Counted from the first letter of the stretch, positions 9,594 to 20,812 are shown. The stretch: 64,000 bases of DNA from Chloranthus sessilifolius (GCA_021018995.1 JAJIZI010000019.1:434001-498000); one strand, 5' to 3'. Numbers and translations: made by a program. The notes: generated by a model not told the origin, from the letters alone.

Positions 9594-12357
9594 TGTAACA
9601 TCCCGAAATTTTTTCGAAACCACAAGTCCTGATTAGGTGCGTGTCTGTTAAGAAACGCATCACCATTTCAGATTTTTCAAACGAGATTGTTTCGGATCCG
9701 TTTGAACTTCGTGAAATTTTTTTGGATCAAAGCTCATACACCGTGGTGGTGTATTGGCTTAATGCCGAATCCCGTGTAATTAGTGATTCGGGTGTGCAAG
9801 CTCCACACCGAACCAAAGATCTTTTGGTGTAATAAGAAACACCTCTCTTAGGTGTATAAGTTCCACACCAGAGCAAGTAAAATGGATAAGGATTAATACC
9901 CAAATGGGTGTATGTGTTTCATAAGGGAACCAGTCCCTTTTAATATAAAAAGTAAAGCTTCCTTTGGAAGCTATTAACCGTTTGCAAGTTTTGGAGTTTT
10001 TGGGTTTTCAGAGAGAGAGAGAGATAGGAACTTGAGGAGATCACCCCGTGTACGTTTGAAACTCGGATCGGCTCCTTTAAAATTTGAGGTATTAGCTTTG
10101 TGTTGGTTTTTGTGTCGAGAGAAGTCACTGAGTTTCGATGTGATAGAGGTCTGTGAAGAAACGAAGGTTTTATCTCTTCAAACCCTCTTTTGATTTGGAT
10201 GTTTCGAAGTCCTGACGCCGATGAATCTTGCAAAGGTTTAATCACACGTTATGAGAAGAGTTTAAGGTTTACTCGAGTTCAATACTAGTGCAGGAAGTTG
10301 GGCTCTCAAACCGTTTCGCGTGGAAGAACCGACGCTTGATTTTTGCTCGAAATACGCGATGAACGCGTGATTTAAAAAGGTGAACGATCTCTTATTTTTG
10401 AAGATTAAATTAATGTTTTAATGTGATGTTAAATGTTCTAGGCTTAGATTAATGAGTGGGCTAAGAAAATGTATGAAAATCCTTTAAATTTGGCGGAAGT
10501 TGAACCTAGGAAGAAAAAGCTTGAAGGGCTACAGAATCTGTTGAAATCGAACGATCGATTTGTGAATCGATGGATCGATTTTGACAGGACACAGATGTGC
10601 AAGTTTCTGAAGGAGTCAAACGATCGATTTTGGAAATTGATCGTTCAAAATTAGAAATCGAACGATCGATTAGTGAATCGATCGATCGATTTTTGTATAA
10701 AATAGAGATGTATAAAAGTGCTGGGAAAATCGATCGATTGAAATTTTCTACCTTGGAAATCGATCGATCGATTTTCTCTGTTTTGACTGGTGCAATTTTT
10801 TCTCTATTTTGACTAGTGCAATTAACATAGAGTATGATCTTAATGTGATCTAGGTTAAGAATGGGAGACTATATATGAGGACCTTTGGATCACTTTGAAC
10901 GGCTCCAAATTTAAGGTAGGGAAAACTCAATACCCAGTTGCATTTTTGACCTTGATTTATAGATGTCATGATATGATTAATGAAATGTGGTGAGTTTGAT
11001 TATCATCGAATTAGAAATGAAACTATTTGAAATTGGAACTTTGAATTCTTTGAAAGGTATTGAAATTACTAAGCTTAGAATATGGATTTGAAACTGATAT
11101 AAAAAGACATCTGTATTTGAATATGATTTGACTGATGTAAGGAAAACTTTTAATCTTTAAGATATAATTGAAATTTTTTTGGAAATAGTTGCATCTGAAT
11201 TTTTAATATGGGGAACTTTGAGTTTAGAATAAGATGGATTTGTCATGGAATTATTAGTTTGAGAATGAAATTTGAACTCTGTATCGGAAAGTGAGTATGA
11301 ACATCGAAAATGGACTTTGAATATGAACAGTGGATGTGAACTTTGAATCCGTATATGCTAACTGGACACTGACTACACACTGCATACTTTACATCGCGAC
11401 AGTACTCGGACTGCAGATGACGGGTTATCCGTACATACATCGTGATATTGTACATTGCATATCGTGACATCGGACCGGTATAACGGGTTATTTGTACACA
11501 TTACACACTTCATACTATACACACCTTGTTGGACACCTTGACTAAGCCAACGAATCGGAATTTAGAACATTGTAAGATATGAACGGGAAATCTGAATATT
11601 GGAAGATGTGAACTAGAAATTTGAACTTTGTAAGTCATTGAACCTGAATTCTGTACCTTGTAAGTCTTTGAATCCGAATAGAAATTTTGAATCTAAATTC
11701 GAATTTGGGAGCTGAGAATGAATCATTGAAATTTGTGTGAAATCTTAAATTATTGATTTTGATTTCGATTTAAGGATATGTACAAATTCTGTTTTGATAG
11801 GGAATTATCTTTTGCAACTCTGTCATGAATATCTGCATTAATATGATAAGATGCTAATTGAATTTGAGATTCTTATACTGAGCTTAGATTGTTAGCTCAC
11901 CCTGACTATATGTCATAGGTGTAGATTTTGATCAGGACCCCGAGCTTGAGGTGGATCCTGCTTTTGTACTAGAGAAAGAAGTACATCAGTTTTGGGATTT
12001 TGGTACAGTGTCGAATCTGAGAGTTGGACTTGGTACGTCTAGTTATTGTTTAGATAGAATTGTATGCCATTGTTTAGGTGATGGTTGGCCATCATCGGTG
12101 GTTAGTTTAGTTCATTTAGTCATATGTTCAATATGTAAAGAAAAATTTAGTTCTATAATTTTAGTTTTGCCATAAATGATATTACTATCTACTTTAAATT
12201 CCGCAATTGTGTGTGAACGTACTAATATAATTTTGTATTCATATTTTGTTCTGCGATCTGGAAGTCCGGGTTTTCCCATTTGGTTTAAAGTTTAAAAGAA
12301 AGAAAAAAAATATATATGTCAGAAAAAAAATGTGTCGAAAAAATCCGAGCTGTCACA
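9594..12357 (+). repeat. Element C 3' LTR
   Basis: 2.76 kb LTR beginning TGTAACATCCCG and ending TCACA, aligned with 5008-7807. It carries the same sub-features: hairpin array (~9735-9870), TATA box (9944-9951), CGATCGATCG cluster (10547-10775) and minisatellite (11360-11530). Flanking bases (GAATT before the 5' LTR, ATATT after this one) do not form a clean target duplication, consistent with age. Confidence 0.9.
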
Positions 12358-12363
12358 ATATTT

Positions 12364-12746
12364 AGCTGGTAAGAAATGTCCTTAAGGACATTCCCTAGAA
12401 GAACTCTTTTGTAATTGGTATGTTCATTAAAAATGCGATCATTTCTCTCCCTCCAAATATGCCAAACAGTAGTACAAAAGGCATTTCTGATAAGATGAGA
12501 GCCTCTATTCTTTCCTTGAGCCAACGTCCTACAAAAATCAAGCTCCTGATGAAGAGGATGTAAAGCATGATCTCTTATACCGAGCTTGGATTTGATTGAT
12601 CTCCACACCCATTGAGAATACCCACACTCAAAAAACAAGTGGGCTATATTCTCCCCATGTGCCCAGCAGAGAACGTATCTTGAAGGAATTATCATGCCTT
12701 GTCGACATAAATTATTCATGTTCATTAGCTTATAATTAATGGCCAA
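12364..12746 (-). pseudogene. LINE ORF2 zf-RVT region
   Basis: The minus-strand frame holds CRQGMIIPSRYVLCWAHGEN, then HLFFECGYSQWVW, then a segment ending WHIWRERNDRIF. This is the zinc-binding reverse transcriptase region (C..C..E..HLFF.C...W) found between reverse transcriptase and RNase H in plant LINEs. The last part would have led straight into the RNase H piece now at 4457-5000; element C separates them. Confidence 0.85.
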
Positions 12747-12759
12747 TCAGGTACAAAAG

Positions 12760-13520
12760 GATGTTTTGGGACAGTTCCTGAGTTCCATAAAGAGGAGTAC
12801 CATTCAACCAAGGACATGGTTCCTTGATAACAATCCATGCCGATTGGAGGGTAAATTTGCCATTGGTATCAGGTCCCCAAACCCACTGGTCATCATTATT
12901 CCCATTTGGAATAGTCACAGCAAAAACTACATTCCAAGCTTCAGTCATTTTCACAGCAGAAGGATCCGGAAGATCCCAACGACCATTTCGAATAATCTCA
13001 CCTACATGTGTGTTCTCATCTAATCCGGACTGAGTAATAAGCCGTCTACAAAACCTCAAGATAAGAGCATTACCATCAATCCAAGGATCAAACCAGATAT
13101 TAGTTTGAGCGCCATTACCAAGGTAGATTCTTAGTGATTCCAAACCATATCCCTAGCAGACAAGATACCCTTCCATGCCCATGACATGCCTTTAGGCATT
13201 GGACACCTCCAAATACTTTGATGCCCCACATATTTGGTCCTCATAGCACATGTCCAGAGAGAATTTTTAGTAAAGACATTCCAAAATGACATCATCATAC
13301 CTGTTGAGTTCTAATCGACAGTCCGCCTTAATCCCAAACCTCCCTCTTCTTTAGGTCTACAAATACTCTTCCAATTGGTAGGATGCATAGATTGTCCAAG
13401 TGAAGGTCCCTTCCAAAGAAACAGGCAGAAAATGCTCTCAAATTCTTTGATGGTTTTTCTGGGCGATAGGAAAGCTCTAGTCCAGTACAATTGAAAGTTG
13501 TTCAAAATAGAGGAAATAAG
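12760..13520 (-). pseudogene. LINE ORF2 thumb and connection region
   Basis: Two frames on the minus strand. The upper one (13311-13505) has FLSPRKTIKEFESIFCLFLW and CRPKEEGGLGLR, the standard segment after the reverse transcriptase palm (FLW.G then W..vC.Pk..GGLG). The lower one (12736-13143) has GNGAQTNIWFDPW and WVWGPDTNGKFTLQSAW, which match the i..GnG..t.iw.D.W and GkFtv.SAw motifs. The frames are discontinuous, so this is pseudogenic. Confidence 0.8.
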
Positions 13521-13622
13521 AAATTACCCTTCCAAATCTCCAATCGATCCCTGATTTTCTGAATAAGAGGCACACAAAGAGAATGTGTCATTCTAGAAGC
13601 AAAAAGCAGAACTCCAAGGTAT

Positions 13623-14707
13623 TTAATAGGTAGAAAATCCTCGAAATTTTAGAGCTCGGATAATTTCATTATTCCTGGTGCAAGCCACCCTAAAAACTAG
13701 GGCGCTCTTACTATCATTAGCCATTAGACCTGAAAAACTATGAAAATAGTCAAGAATTCGCCTAACTTCCTTTGCCAATTCAACATCACCCCCTAGGAAA
13801 AGGAGGAGATCATCAACAAACATGAGGTGAGAGATGGACTGGCCACCCATCAGGACCGGAATAGCAATACTAACTTCTCCAGCTCTTTCTTCTAAACTAC
13901 ATGAGAAAGATTCTATCACAAGAGTAAATAAGAGTGACGACAAAGGCTCTCCTTGCCTTATTCCACACTCCCCTTTGAAGTACCCGTGAGGAGTACCATT
14001 TATCAATATAGAAGAAGACAGCAGAAATACATTCCTTAACCCAAGCAATCCAAGTCTCGTCATTACCAATTTTATGAAGAACGTCAACCAAGAAATCCCA
14101 TCAGACTCTATCATACGCCTAATGTATACCCATCTTTGCGCAAAAAGCTTTATGACCAGATTTAAGATGACATTTTCTCACCATTTCATGAGCTAAGAGA
14201 ATATTTTCAGTAATACTCCTCCCTTTAACAAAAGCTGATTGGTTAGGACTAATCAGAACATGTAACACCATCGAAGCCTATTGGATAAGATTTTAGTAAT
14301 AACCTCATAGACAAAATTACATAAGGAAATAAGCCTAAACTTATCAATAGTATTCACATCTTTCTCTTTAGGGATGAGAGTAATGAAAGTAGAATTAATG
14401 GACCTAAGCATTTTCTTCTTCGTAAAAAATTTCTTACAATGCATGTTAATTCCTTCTGAACTATTTCACAATAAATTTTGAAGAATTCAGCCAAAAAGCC
14501 GTCAGGGCCAAGGGCTTTACCATTCGGAGAATCAAACACTGCCTTATTTATTTCTTCAAAGGACATCGGAGAAGACAAAATTGAGGCCTTTGGTTCTTCT
14601 TGCCTTCTCTTGAATGGGATGTTTAGAACAACACTAGAACTAGAAGGAGTAAGCCTTGTAGATACTAACTCAGTAAGACTGTTTGAAACGATACACGCCT
14701 TTTCCAA
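13623..14707 (-). pseudogene. LINE ORF2 reverse transcriptase
   Basis: Several minus-strand frames together cover a LINE reverse transcriptase. 14354-14707 has SPNGKALGPDGFLAEFFK, the fingers motif. 14253-14444 has STFITLIPKE and FRLISLCNFVYEVITKIL. 13623-14114 has ILINGTPHGYF, GIRQGEPLSSLLFTLVIESF and FVDDLLLF, the palm active site (F/Y-x-D-D; the second D pair is intact). The enzyme copies LINE RNA onto nicked target DNA. Frame changes separate the three pieces, so it cannot make one protein. Confidence 0.85.
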
Positions 14708-14789
14708 AGCATGGTGATATTTAGTATTTCAGTCCCCATCATTGATACGTTGGTTCTAAGATTTTGAAGGTAAAAATCCTTCTCAGTAT

Positions 14790-15201
14790 TCAACTCTTCA
14801 TTAAGTTCACCAGGGCGGATCTTTCACGAGCAGCCAGGTCATTGTTAAGAGGGTCACGTTGAATATCATGCTGAATATTCATAACATTTAACTTTGCATT
14901 TTGAACTCTAATATGAATGGAACCAAATTCATTAGAATTCCAAGATCTAATCTCAAGTTTAACATTTTTGAGCTTTTGTTGAACCACATACAAAAGTATA
15001 TCATCAACATTTATGTTCCAAGCCTTTCTAACCACCTCATTAAGCCCTAGCTGACATCACCAAGCATTAATGAACTTAAATGGTTTAGGGCCAGTTGGAA
15101 TTCTCTCATGGATTTAATAATAAGAGGCGAATGATTTGATATTCCAGAAGCAAGATAATCAACAAACACATTCGGGAATAGATTCTTCCATAACATGTTA
15201 C
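14790..15201 (-). pseudogene. LINE ORF2 end of endonuclease and linker
   Basis: The minus strand below 15201 reads LASGISNHSPLIIKSM, the final endonuclease motif (normally S-D-H-x-P-L; here N replaces D, a change at a catalytic-core position), followed by FKFINAW and then the coiled linker AWNINVDDILLYVVQQKLKN and ARERSALVNLMKS. Only the end of the endonuclease is left because the LINE is interrupted by the CACTA end at 15202. Confidence 0.7.
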
Positions 15202-15570
15202 CACTACATGAAAATGAGAAAAAAACATCACTGGTATGAAAAGAACAATGGCTAAAAGTAGTAGTGAAACAATCGACTGCCTAAAGCTGTTGTTTAGTAC
15301 CTTAAAACTATTGTAATTTAAGAAAAGGATAGGTGGGTAATTGTATATTTTTAAAAGGGTAAACTTGACCTTTTAAGAAATATATGGTATAAATAATAAA
15401 AAAAAGGCCCCAAAAAAGTGATTCCAAATCCTAGCCTCTATCTTTCCTTCTTTCTTCGCTATTACCAAACCCTAGTTACTCCCATCGGACGATTTTGCTG
15501 CATAGAAGAAGAAGACGACATGGTTTTCTTGCAATGGTGAACTCATCCGTGCATCACAAACAACTTTTCA

Positions 15571-15741
15571 ATGGATCTAATGGACAACACTCTCATTCAA
15601 TGCACATATCTAATGCCCTCGGTTCGACAATTCTCTCGATCATTACAGGAAATCGAAGCCCGTGACGAGGGTAAGGAGCAATTTGTTGATGATGACGAGG
15701 AGGACAGTGATGATGAGGAGAATCTTTATAGTTTTCGATGA
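15571..15741 (+). CDS. Small acidic ORF, 56 aa, possibly a captured gene start
   Basis: An open frame from ATG at 15571 to TGA at 15739-15741. The product begins MDLMDNTLIQCTYLMPSV and ends in an acidic run with DDDEEDSDDEENLYSF. Upstream is text typical of a plant 5' UTR: pyrimidine-rich CTTTCCTTCTTTCTTCGC and AAACCCTAG. I do not recognise the protein. It may be the first exon of a host gene carried by the CACTA element; the sequence after the stop is T-rich and intron-like. It may equally be chance. Confidence 0.3.
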   Translation: MDLMDNTLIQCTYLMPSVRQFSRSLQEIEARDEGKEQFVDDDEEDSDDEENLYSFR

Positions 15742-15946
15742 GGGGAGGTCAGATTCAGTTTTTGTAGGGCTACTTGATGGGGAATCGTTGATCTCTCAGA
15801 TGTTCTTTTGGGAACTAATCTCTATCATGGGGATCAGTTTTTTTCTTCTATGTTATGTTGGTTTTGTTCAATCTATAGGGTTTTTGAGATATCTTGCATG
15901 GATTTTGATGATGTTAATGGTGTTTTTGCAGATGTTTGCAAAGTGA

Positions 15947-16525
15947 TTTTTGGTTATATTAGGGTTTCTATGTTTTGAGTTGATGTATTTCTTGAAGTGT
16001 GATTTATAACTCCCTCTTTGGTGTCCTTTGGTTTTACTTAATGTTTTAGAGTTGAGATGTCATTAGGATATTTTTATCCTATTTAGATCCTTTTCTGGTT
16101 TAGAAAGATTTATTAGTATCTTCTTTTTAAGTATGATTAATGCTTTTTTTTCAATCATTTTAGAAATTTTAATATTTTTTCGCTTTTTAAAATGTTGGGA
16201 CCTTCTTCTTACTACAATATCATTTACTATTATTATTCTTATTTCATATTTAATCAACTCTTTTTTTTTTTTTTTTACTTTAAATTTCATTGGTTTTTGA
16301 AGGTGTTTGTCCAAATTATTACACTGATCTACAAATTAAAGAAAAAAAGATCATTCATCTTGCAGAGCTCCATATATTTTTTAGGTTTAGATGTCAATGC
16401 ATCGCAGATTAGATACATAATGGGATATGTAATTGTAAGCAGAGCAGGGATATTATTACTGTCGAGGATATTGCTCCGCACTTAAATTTTAACGTATATC
16501 ACTAAATTCCCAAAAAATGGTAATG
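15947..16525. other. T-rich non-coding DNA, intron-like
   Basis: T-rich sequence with poly-T runs (16261-16276) and no convincing coding frame. The composition fits intron or intergenic DNA carried between the two captured fragments. No promoter or repeat border recognised. Confidence 0.35.
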
Positions 16526-16740
16526 TATTACCTGGTCAAGTTTTTATACTGGCTCTATTGGATTAGCTAGCTCGGCTGGCTCTATTGGATTAGCTAAGTC
16601 AGCTGGATTAACAGCCTTCGCTAAAGAAGCCTTCACCAGAGCAAAGTAATAAACCTTCTTAGTTTTCTTAGATTTTTCTTTGCTAGTTTCATCAACATCA
16701 TCAATATATGCTACGTGTAGAGATGGATATCTGTCGCAAA
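16526..16740 (-). pseudogene. Callose synthase (glucan synthase-like) exon fragment
   Basis: On the minus strand the frame reads DRYPSLHVAYIDDVDETSKE, then KVYYFALVKAS, and ends EPV-stop-KLDQVI. This matches the segment of plant callose synthases that reads RYPSLRVAYIDEVEEPSKD...QKVYYSALVKA...EPVQNLDQVIYRI. These are large plasma-membrane enzymes that make beta-1,3-glucan from UDP-glucose. Similarity ends right after VI and begins next to a T-run plus GCGACAG on the minus strand, which looks like a retained 3' splice site, so genomic DNA with introns was copied. One stop replaces the conserved Q, and a 27 bp tandem duplication adds extra residues. Clearly a dead fragment. Confidence 0.75.
16551..16596. 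repeat. 27 bp tandem duplication in the callose synthase fragment
   Basis: GGCTCTATTGGATTAGCTA occurs at 16551-16569 and 16578-16596. It repeats the residues A-N-P-I-E-P in the captured fragment and is absent from the normal family sequence. Confidence 0.8.
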
Positions 16741-16859
16741 AAAAAAAAAGCTCCAAATAATTGTAATTCTTATAAACAATAGATTTTTCTTTGCTAGTTT
16801 GTTGATGATGCCTAAAGCAGTTGTTTAATACCTTATAAGGCTGCACAATCTTTGAATTA

Positions 16860-18440
16860 TGCAGTGATTCCAACTGCTCAGAAGAAAATTGCTGTAAATC
16901 GATTGCTTAAGGTAGCTTAACTGCAGTCATATTTAGCTTATAACCAGTTTTATTATACTCAATGCTGATATCTTTTGGTCTTTTAGAGGTTTTAACAATT
17001 ATATTGTTTTATATTGGATAATGTTGCCCTAATTGCAGTTTTGGAAGCAAAATTTAGTAACCAGGGGGCTAATACAACTAAAAAATGACAAACTTTTTTG
17101 TGTGGTGAGAAATAAAGCATTCTTCTTAATATTTTTGTGTATATCCAAACTTATTTTTTTCTGTAATTATGTTTTTGTTATTGCATCAATGATCACAGAT
17201 GTGGAGCTGCATTTTACACTTTTCATTCTTTGTCTAAAATCTGTTCAAATGGTTTTCTCTTTCTGCATCCAAGACTGCATGAATAGTGTATCTTTTCCAT
17301 CGGCATACCTACGATTGTTTTCATTATTTTCCATTTTCTATTTGCTAAGAAGAGGCAATATTATTTATCAAGAGCAGGATTACAAGGAGCACCAAATCTG
17401 TTTAACAAATAAAAATAGAAAAAAGCAACATGCCTGTCTCCATGAATACAAATAAAACTAAGATATTTACACTCGATACTTAGTTTTTATTGGCAACATA
17501 TAATTGATTATGGCTACTAGAATAATGTCCACTGTGGAAGAGTGGGGTTGGGTATTTAAATTAAGGTTAAAAGAGTGACATGTTCAAATGCTCTTCTTTG
17601 GTTCTTGGAATCACCGACTCAACTTATTTTGAGCTTTTATTATGTTCTTCAGATGGCTCCTAGAGTGCTAAGTGTTGATGTTTTATCTTCGATACATTTT
17701 GGCATGGTACTCCTTGGTTCTTGGAATCACCAACTCAACATCTGTTGAGCTTTATTATGTTCTTCTGATGGTTCTTAGAGTGTTGACCGTTTACCTTCAC
17801 CTGTGATTGAGGTGAAATTGTAACTTGGCTTTCGCAAAGGAATTCCTTAGAAGTTGTAGCCAATTAGAAAGCAAATTATGTAACAAGTATATCTCCTCTT
17901 GCTCTCTTTTTTTTTCAAACTTGATATGCCCTTTTCTACATCAATTGTGTATTTAGGCCTCTTTGTCTCTTTTATTTTTCTTTTAAAAAAATAAAAAAAT
18001 TGTGTATCCTATTTTCAACTAAGAAAAATAAAAATATGATACTTTTTGTTTGTCAATCTGTTCTAGAAACCCAAAATATTATAATTAAATTTTAAGAGCG
18101 TGAAATGTAAATTCTAGGGATTTTTGAACTCCTATTTTTCTATAAGTCCAAATGATGGATAGGGAATCATTATACACATCAACTTAGCCCTTTAAAGTTG
18201 TTGATACTTGTCTCTCTATTTGTTTCTTGCAGCTAGTTCTTTTAGGGAATGAATTGACTTGGGTAGTTGTTCATCATGATCTTGGTTGTGCCACCCCTAT
18301 CTTTTGTAATTAGAAAAAAAATGAAAATTTAAGGAGAAGAAGAAATTTTCATTTTTGGCAAAAATATTCATTTTTTGCTCTAAACAACCTCAATGTCTCT
18401 CGTCTATGACAATTGTTGATGAGGGATTAATTGTAGGCTC
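16860..18440. other. AT-rich non-coding DNA
   Basis: No recognisable domain. A 140-codon frame at 17033-17455 is hydrophobic and T-driven and is not supported by any motif. The only structure noted is the duplication at 17593-17790. It may be the rest of the CACTA element or its flank. Confidence 0.35.
17593..17790 (+). repeat. ~116 bp-period direct duplication
   Basis: Two copies of a ~80 bp segment (TTGGTTCTTGGAATCACC, then a GAGCTTTTATTATGTTCTTC-like part, then a CCTAGAGTG-like part), at about 17593-17675 and 17709-17790, with scattered differences. Confidence 0.65.
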
Positions 18441-18444
18441 TTTC

Positions 18445-18585
18445 TTAATCATCTAATGCGTCATTGGTCTCTGGTTCTTCTCTTCGCTCCTGTGTAAGAA
18501 AATCTAGCCTCTGCTTGATCTCATTCAATGCTTGTTCAAGGCAATCAAGCCGTTGAACAATTGTAGATTGTTTTCTCAGTTGCAT
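18445..18585 (-). pseudogene. Element F: possible gag N-terminus (coiled coil)
   Basis: The minus-strand frame reads MQLRKQSTIVQRLDCLEQAL, then NEIKQRLDFLTQERREEPET. Leucine/isoleucine spacing (L-x2-L-x3-L-x2-I-x3-L-x2-L) gives a short heptad coiled coil. Its position just downstream of a tRNA-Met-like primer site on the same strand is that of the gag start of an LTR element. No further gag or pol is visible toward lower coordinates, so the element is a truncated fossil. Confidence 0.35.
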
Positions 18586-18616
18586 CTTGCCTTCTTCCCA
18601 AGGAAAAATACCCACT

Positions 18617-18626
18617 TTGATACCAC
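18617..18626 (-). other. Element F: tRNA-Met-like primer-binding site
   Basis: The minus strand reads TGGTATCAAA, close to the standard TGGTATCAGAGC. It lies five bases inside a sequence ending ...CAGTACACA, which would be the LTR end. Confidence 0.45.
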
Positions 18627-20525
18627 TTGATGTGTACTGCAGTTCACTCAAGTCTCTATTGGTACCTGTTTTTCTGGAACCCTCTCGGATTCAGAAAAAA
18701 ATGGTTCCAATGTGGTTACAAGGGGACTCTGTTTGCGATTAGGGGTGAAGAAAGATGAATGGGGGACTTATGTGCACCTGCAGAGAAATTGTTAGTTTCA
18801 ACCAAATTTAAAAGTATACCTGAGTGTGTGATCGCCATTAACAGATATTTATCGACGATGTAGAATGTCATTGATCGATCGCGAGGATGAGCATGAGTTT
18901 GTGGGTTTGGACTCCTATACTAAATACTGGCTTGTCGACTTTAGAAGCTAAGGTTGTCTAGGGTTTTAACTAATTTGAGTTTTTCTAATCCTAAGTTGTT
19001 TTAACTAAAAAAGGGGGGGGGTGTTGGCCCGTTATGCGCAGGAGGATTGACCCCATTCCCAGGTACCCTTTGTTGGTTCCCTTGGGTAAATCGGTTTAAG
19101 GGCTATTGATCGTTTATAATCAAAATCTAGCAAGTGTACAAGTTCAAAGTACTTGGGTGAATACAAGGGTGTCGAACCACAGGGACTTGTCATTTATCTT
19201 TTCTAACTATTGTCTTAACGTAAAGCAAATTGTAAATAAAAGTTTCCTAAGTTAATTAACTACAAAGCACACTAATCACAGTTTTGGATAAGATGTGAGA
19301 AGGCAGTTTGGGATCCCTCTTGGATCACAAACTTGTAAATAACAAATCCCTATTCCTCTCCTATTTCGAATTCCAGGTACTCCCGCTCTAGGTTATAAGC
19401 TTTACAACTAAGTATAAGAATTAGATCCTATTCATAGTCACAAACCAATCTAAACTGCTATGATCCGTCTAATCACTAGCAACCTAACATCAAGCATCAT
19501 TGCACGTAATCGATAAAACTACGCTACAAGCCTTAATCCGTTGATGAATATCCTATCAAATCTAATTCTAATCCCTACAAGGCCATTAGAATTAAACAAA
19601 ATAGAATTAAACCTTTATTAAGTACGCTCTCAGTACAATCGGAACCTCAAACATGCAATCGTATCGATAAATAGAATTCAAAATAAAAGAAGAATAAGAT
19701 TTCATCAAGTACTCATCTATAATTTACAAGAGATCCCAGCCTAAGAGAAGTTTAGCCTCGCATCGATCGAATGATCTTCATCATTGCTAACTTGACCATC
19801 TCTCAATGATTATAATACAATCTCACAACTCTCCAGAATTTGATCTATCCTAACCTATGAACACTCACGACTGAAGGCTCTCTAGAAAAGACTCTGTCGA
19901 AAGGATCCTCTAACTGTAACATCTCAAAAAAATTGGGCTTAGAATAGTGTCCTCGGGATATGTGCTTGACTGGTCGTAGGTTTGACCAAGTGAAAGTCAA
20001 CTTAATAACTTAGGCTAGACTAGGCGTGAGGTGAAAATACACCTAGGTGGGTGGTGTGGATCTTTTGATAAGGTCATATACACCTGTTATGGGTGTATGT
20101 GATTTACACCAAAGCTTGAGTTAGGTTAAAAAGTCTAATAACTTAAGAGAAGTTATTTCTCTTGGGTTGTGGTAGTTGATTGGAGATTTATGAAGAGAGA
20201 GAGAGAGAGATTAGAGGAAAAGGGGGGAATAAATGCTTGGAGGTTAATGCGAAGGAGCTTATGGGAAGGCCTTGTGAGGACATTTAATTGCGATGACAAG
20301 TGGTCTGGTTCGTTGGAGTCGAAGCTAAGAACCCTAGCGTTTGATCCAAGCCATTGAATCAATCATGAGATGGATTTGAGGTAAGGCTTTACTAAATTGG
20401 GATGTGTGTGCAAATTAAGCTTTAAATTTATGCATAAATGTAGGATTAAAAGAGAGGAGAGGAGAAAAATTTGAGAGAAAATGAAAGCTTAATGAACAGC
20501 CCAAAGAGGGCTGTTTTATGACAAA

Positions 20526-20812
20526 ATCGATTAATCGATTTTTGCCAGAAGGCATATATGAAGACTAAAGTACGAAAACGATTGATCAAAATTAATTCGA
20601 TTAATCAATTTTTGGATTTCAATTAATCGATTTGGAATCGATTAATCATCTGGGTACTTCCAGTGGCTGGAAAAGTCTAAGTTTTGGAAAACCAGTTAAT
20701 CGATTTTTGGATCGATTAATCGATTTTGGAATTTTGATTAATCTATTTGAGATCGATTAATCGAATTTGGAAATTCAATTAATCGATATTGAGATCGATT
20801 AATCAATTTTGA
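20526..20812. repeat. CGATTAATCG-type palindrome cluster in the E LTR
   Basis: Eight or more copies of ATCGATTAATCGATTT-like words in ~290 bp, often paired (e.g. TTAATCGATTTTTGGATC then GATTAATCGATTTTGG). The cores are perfect palindromes. Confidence 0.8.

Larger units (their letters stand above)
5008..12357 (+). mobile_element. Element C: Tekay/Del-like Ty3/gypsy LTR retrotransposon, gag only
   Basis: A complete LTR-internal-LTR structure inserted in the LINE. The LTRs are 5008-7807 and 9594-12357, beginning TGTAACATCCC. The internal part is only 1.8 kb and holds a tRNA-Met-type primer site, a gag region with a CCHC knuckle region, and polypurine tracts; no protease, reverse transcriptase or integrase is seen. 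The style (long LTR, TGTAACATCCCG start, TTCGAGGACGAAAATTC ahead of the 3' LTR) fits the Tekay/Del chromovirus group. About 28 differences in the first ~205 LTR bases, counted by eye, make it clearly older than element A. Broken, with a few breaks; it may have spread as a non-autonomous form. Confidence 0.85.
12358..15201 (-). mobile_element. L1-type LINE, main body of ORF2 (continuation)
   Basis: Continuation of the LINE begun at 4281-5007. Read on the minus strand from high to low coordinates: end of the endonuclease domain (15201-15036), linker (15035-14790), reverse transcriptase (14707-13620), thumb/linker (13520-13310), the GNGAQTNIWFDPW region and zf-RVT (13143-12364). The domain order is that of plant L1 ORF2. 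The 5' part (most of endonuclease and ORF1) is not visible beyond 15201, where a CACTA end has inserted. Confidence 0.85.
15202..16840 (+). mobile_element. CACTA transposon end with captured host-gene fragments (right end not found)
   Basis: The sequence starts CACTACATGAAAATGAG exactly where the LINE stops, a canonical CACTA terminus pointing right. A ~30 bp subterminal-type motif, GCCTAAAGC.GTTGTTTA, occurs at 15280-15306 and again at 16808-16835. No transposase is visible. Between the two lie a small acidic ORF with a 5'-UTR-like leader and, on the minus strand, a callose synthase exon. I could not find the second terminus, so the right limit given is only the last supporting motif. Confidence 0.55.

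Noticed and set aside
17033-17455. 140-codon hydrophobic frame
   Set aside because: T-rich DNA gives hydrophobic residues by chance; no motif, no leader and no neighbour supports it.
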